Below, one piece after another: positions 60,462-64,000 of a DNA stretch of 64,000 bases. The DNA lies in assembly GCA_027422505.1 (NCBI GenBank), contig JAPQWV010000671.1:1-64000 (forward strand), in the 5' to 3' direction. The stretch comes from Craterostigma plantagineum (taxonomy: Eukaryota; Streptophyta; Magnoliopsida; Lamiales; Linderniaceae). Position 1 is the stretch's first letter, and the number at the start of each line of letters is the position of its first letter. The translations under genes were made by a program, and so were the position numbers. A model generated the notes under the pieces. The model worked only from the letters and a program-made list of their open reading frames with translations. It ran no database searches and was not told the origin of the DNA.

Positions 60462-61493
60462 TCGTACGATTTGGGGCGGGTAAATCTCGTCCGTTGAAAC
60501 CAAGTGAATAAGAAGAAGTAAGAACAAGTCTTATAGGAAGAAACAGCCATTGTATGCAGCGATGAACAGATTCAGACAAGGAGAAAGCTGCAATGATAGA
60601 GGAAGATTCATCCCAATTGTTGAACTATGGTAGAATTGTACCCAGTTTTTTGTTTTGCTTTTAAGGTTGCTGTCGAGCTCATACGGACAAGAGTTATAAG
60701 ATTCAACTATCACTTAATCTTTTTATTAGTTTATTTTCAATAGTTTAAATATGAGATTAGGTCAAATACGTCACACGGGAGGCGAGAAACACATGGCCAT
60801 CTATCAATCTCTTTAGAATTTGTTTGTGCAATAAATAACATAGAACATAACGTGCCATCTCTATGTCGATATTTTTACATATTCAATGATCTTAACGATT
60901 GGTTACCTACTTTCTTGAGAACCTCACATGCCAAAGATGACCAGATAATAGTCTATTTCCTCCTCCGTTAGCGATGAAAAGCATGCAAAAATATAAAATA
61001 TGTTGAATTAATCAAATATGGCTGTTGATATTTCAGTTCAGGTGACGCCAAACACACAACTGCCGTGTTTCGTTATTCTTTATATAGATAGATATTAAAA
61101 CATATTACAGTTATCATTTTGCTTACGATACATATATTTTCGTCTGCAAATGTTGCACAGCTGACAGTTACTTCACGCAGGTACGTTTCTAACCATCAAT
61201 TTCATTTCGTGTGTCTTAAAGATTTTCTCTTTTGTTTTCACTGCTCACTATACTTTGATATTGTTATACGCTCAGTTTGAATTCGTTGTAACTTGTAACG
61301 AGTCGGACGATAATCTCGTTTGTCGATATTTATCAGCCGTTTTTTATTGACTTCGATATACAGGGAAAAAAAAAAAGATCATAGTATTGTGTGTCCGAGC
61401 ATTGACAGAAACAGAAAGAGGAATTGTTCATAGGAGATCGAACGAACTTGTTTCCCTACGTTTCTGATGATCGCAATTCCACACTATCGCTCG
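60462..61493. other. Intergenic sequence between PDE327 and QWRF genes
   Basis: 3' UTR of PDE327 and promoter of the QWRF gene. No coding sequence or clear repeat seen. Confidence 0.45.
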
Positions 61494-63195
61494 ATGGATT
61501 TGTGCGATTCTGACGACAGATTTCGACCGTTAGCACCCATCGAAGACAGAATGGAACTGCTCGAAGAACTCAAACAAGACAAGTCAGTTCAAGGTACCGC
61601 TACAAATCTCCCGCCCCCGTCCCAAAACGCAGCGCTTCGCCCGACGTTGCTAGAATTTCCCCATCGTCCCCAATCATATCGACTCGAAAAAGAGCTTTAT
61701 CAGCCGAAAGAAGACGCCCTTCAACGCCCGAGGAAGACGCGTCCGCAGACGTGCTTTTGAAGTCGAGAAAGTCTCCATGGCCTTCTTCTACTGTTAGAAG
61801 TCTCAACGTTTCTTCGAACGCTCAAAAGGGCGAAACGTTCTCCTCTAGAAGGCCGACGCCCGAGAGAAGGATGAATCTGTTGAAAAGCATCCGTTCTTTG
61901 GATCAACCTGAGAATTTAAAACCGATCATAGGAGGTAAGAACAGAAACTCGCTTAGGAGGCTATCGTTGGACAGTACGAGTGGTAAGCCTCTGCAAAAGT
62001 CGGCGAGGGATTTATTACAGCAGATATCTTCATCGCATGGAAAAATGCAGTCTTTGCCGAGCCAAAGACCATCGAGCCCATCGAGTCGAACGCATAGTTC
62101 GAACTCTGTTCTTAGCTTCGTGGTGGATATCAAGAAAGGGACAAAGGCTTCGAACCTTATCGAGGATGTCCATCAGCTGAGGTTGTTGTACAACGGATAC
62201 GCGCAATGGAGGTACGTAAATGGCAGAAGTGATGCCATGTTATGCTCTCAGAAGACGAAGGCAGAGGTACTATGAATCTGAAAACTCGCTTTTTCTTTCT
62301 TTGTCAAACGAAGTCTTAATCGCATTTTCCCGGCGCAGAAAACGATGTACAGCGCGTGGAGAGAAACAGCAGATTTGGAGGCGTCGGTGGTCGAGAAAAG
62401 ATCGTACGTTCAGGCGCTGAAGCTGAAGCTCATGCTGCATTCAATCTTGAACAATCAAGTACAATGATCGATCTTATTCTAGTTCTACGTTCTACGTGTA
62501 AAGATTCTATCTGCTCATACGTTTCTATAACTTAACTGAAAGTACTTACCATCTCAGATTGCGCGTCTTGACGAATGGGCTTCATTCGAAAGGGATCATA
62601 TCAACTCACTAACATGTGCCATCCAAGATCTTCAGGCTTGCATCGTTCGAGTTCCTTTGAACGGTGGAGCAAAGGTGTGCTAAGATTTTCTCATATCTTT
62701 CAAGGGAAATCACCTAACAAAAATCAATAAATTTTTCTAGGTTGATATACGAACTATGAAGGAAACTTTAAGCTCTGCTGCTGATGGAATGCAATCCCTG
62801 GAAACCACGTTAAGTTCCATACTTCCTCGGGTGAGATTCGTCTTCTCGTTTCTTACGTTAGAAAAGAATGCAGTACTATGTTTCACTTCACCTCATTTTT
62901 TCATTACAACATTCGCCTGACGTACTTTAGCAAACAATGAAGGTAGAAAGAACAAGCTCGTCGTTTGCAGAGGTTGCCCGCGTGGCAGCTCTTGAGAAGG
63001 CAATGCTCGACGAATGTGAATCGCTTCTGTCTTCTACAACTGTATTGCAGGTGAGTTTAGACGTTTGAATCGTAAGTTAGTTACATAGCTTTCGAAAGAG
63101 ATTCTCGTGCTTATGAGATTTCAAACTTGGATGGATCTCAGGTGGAAGAAAACAGCCTAAGGACATATCTACTTCAGATGAATCAAGATTTCTAA
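61494..63195 (+). CDS. QWRF8: QWRF-motif protein (augmin subunit 8-like; one apparent single-base deletion)
   Basis: Six exons (61494-62266, 62339-62458, 62558-62674, 62741-62830, 62931-63050, 63142-63195), about 424 residues after one repair. The family recruits the augmin/gamma-tubulin complex or remodels microtubules. The N-terminus begins MDLCDSDDRFRPLAP; an in-frame ATG at 61467 gives nine extra residues. The middle is basic and serine-rich; the motif appears as YAQWRYVNGRSDA, so the usual F is Y here. The C-terminal half is helical (LEASVVEKRSYVQALKLKLM). The frame breaks at about 61618-61620 in a C/G run: PPPS.Q should continue VPKRSASPDVARISPSS. Position next to PDE327 matches Arabidopsis At4g30710/At4g30720, from memory. 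Confidence 0.88.
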
Positions 63196-63495
63196 GAGTA
63201 GTAATAATCGAAGAGTTTCGAACACAATGTAGGGACTAGATTAAGGTAGTTGATATTCATGTTTTTTTCCCCCAATGTAGGACTAGAGTTCTATACATTT
63301 CATACACAGAACTTTAATGTAATAGTGAGATGAAAGCTTTTTATACAGAACTCAGAAGTTAGGGAAGAATACTATCACAACATTCTTAATTAATAAAGAG
63401 AGATGGTGTAATACTACAATTATTTTGTAGTAATAGTTAAGGTCTTAAAATCAATAATAGCAAACGACAGTATGACAACAGATGTTAATTTATGG
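63196..63495. other. 3' flank of the QWRF gene
   Basis: 3' UTR and AT-rich DNA up to the repeat copy B. Nothing coding. Confidence 0.4.
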
Positions 63496-64000
63496 GTAAA
63501 TTCCTTATCACACCCTGTCAGAAACTAAACTTCCTTATCAGTACCCCTACGAAAATTTTTTCTGTTCAGTACCCATCTGCAAAAAGTTGTGTGTTTAATA
63601 CCCCAAACAGTGATCGGACGGAAATACCCTTTCCTGAAATTAAGTTGGACATCATACCAACTGATTTGATTATTATACCAACTGTTATCCTAATTATACC
63701 AACTGTTATAGTGTACAATTCTGTTGGTATAATTACGATAACAGTTGGTATAATTTCTACAATTTCTGGTATAATTTCAAAATCAGTTGGTATAAATGTC
63801 AATTTCGCTGTATAAAATTATAAAACGTTATTTTTTGGTACAATAAGCAAAACAGATGGTATAATTCTACAATTTCTGGTATAATTTCAAAATCATTTGG
63901 TATAAATGTCCAATTTCGCTGTATAAAATTATAATAACGTTAATTAACCAACTGCTTCGATTATTATACCAACTGTCATTCTAATTATATCAACTATTAT
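63496..64000. repeat. Dispersed repeat, TATACC-rich family, copy B (cut by the window edge)
   Basis: Starts GTAAATTCCTTATC at 63496, the same word (inverted) that ends copy A at 11894. It carries the shared block with GCAAAAAGTTGTGTGTT and CTTTCCTGAAAT, then repeated TTGGTATAATTTC and TATACCAACTG phrases and a TTTCGCTGTATAAAATTATA word also seen in copy A. The orientation is opposite to the right end of copy A. Non-coding; open frames here are repeat artefacts. Confidence 0.7.

Overview
This window is nuclear DNA from a flowering plant, almost certainly a eudicot. Genes are split by short GT-AG introns, the intergenic DNA is very AT-rich, proteins match plant-only families (DUF639, CER3, UDP-glucuronate epimerase, QWRF, BAHD, plastid GNAT), and small non-autonomous DNA transposons are frequent. 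The species cannot be told from sequence alone.

Layout, left to right: the 5' part of a kinesin-14 with a CH domain (-, runs off the left edge); a DUF639 membrane protein (-); the ribosome-biogenesis GTPase NOG1 (+); an F-box/kelch protein (+); a repeat block with a nested fold-back element (10.0-11.9 kb) and a SINE-like repeat (12.4 kb); a plastid GNAT acetyltransferase (+); wax gene CER3 (-); a MITE-like element (18.1-18.8 kb); a tetraspanin (-); a 3.7-kb Mutator-like element carrying an intact five-exon plant-mobile-domain (PMD) gene (21.4-25.2 kb); UDP-glucuronate 4-epimerase (+); an HD-domain 5'-nucleotidase (+); mitochondrial EF-Ts (-); a class-I glutamine amidotransferase of the gamma-glutamyl peptidase type (+); a 23-exon CLU/REC protein (-); a small plastid-type membrane protein (-); an ASG1-like protein (+); a GTD-binding (myosin-binding) coiled-coil protein (-); a BAHD acyltransferase with an apparent GC-AG intron (+); two adjacent MITEs; a plastid FAD oxidoreductase PDE327 (+); and a QWRF/augmin-8-like protein (+). 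The right edge holds a second copy of the repeat family seen near 11 kb.

The genes do not form one pathway; this is ordinary euchromatin. Several (tetraspanin, GAE, HD phosphohydrolase, GGP, ASG1-like, GTD-binding, PDE327, QWRF8) correspond from memory to Arabidopsis genes clustered at At4g30430-At4g30830 and its duplicate At2g238xx-At2g241xx, so the right two thirds looks like an anciently conserved syntenic block.

Two things stand out. The PMD-carrying element has 9-bp target duplications, about 100-bp inverted ends, a 33-bp hairpin array at each end and inverted AT-rich arrays inside them, so that the host-like gene splices its first exon across a hairpin array. Second, at least eight otherwise well-conserved genes each need single bases added back to read through. 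Every inferred change is a loss, mostly in short homopolymers, which points to residual assembly errors rather than many pseudogenes. Exon boundaries were derived by hand from splice consensus, reading frame and remembered family similarity, not by alignment.
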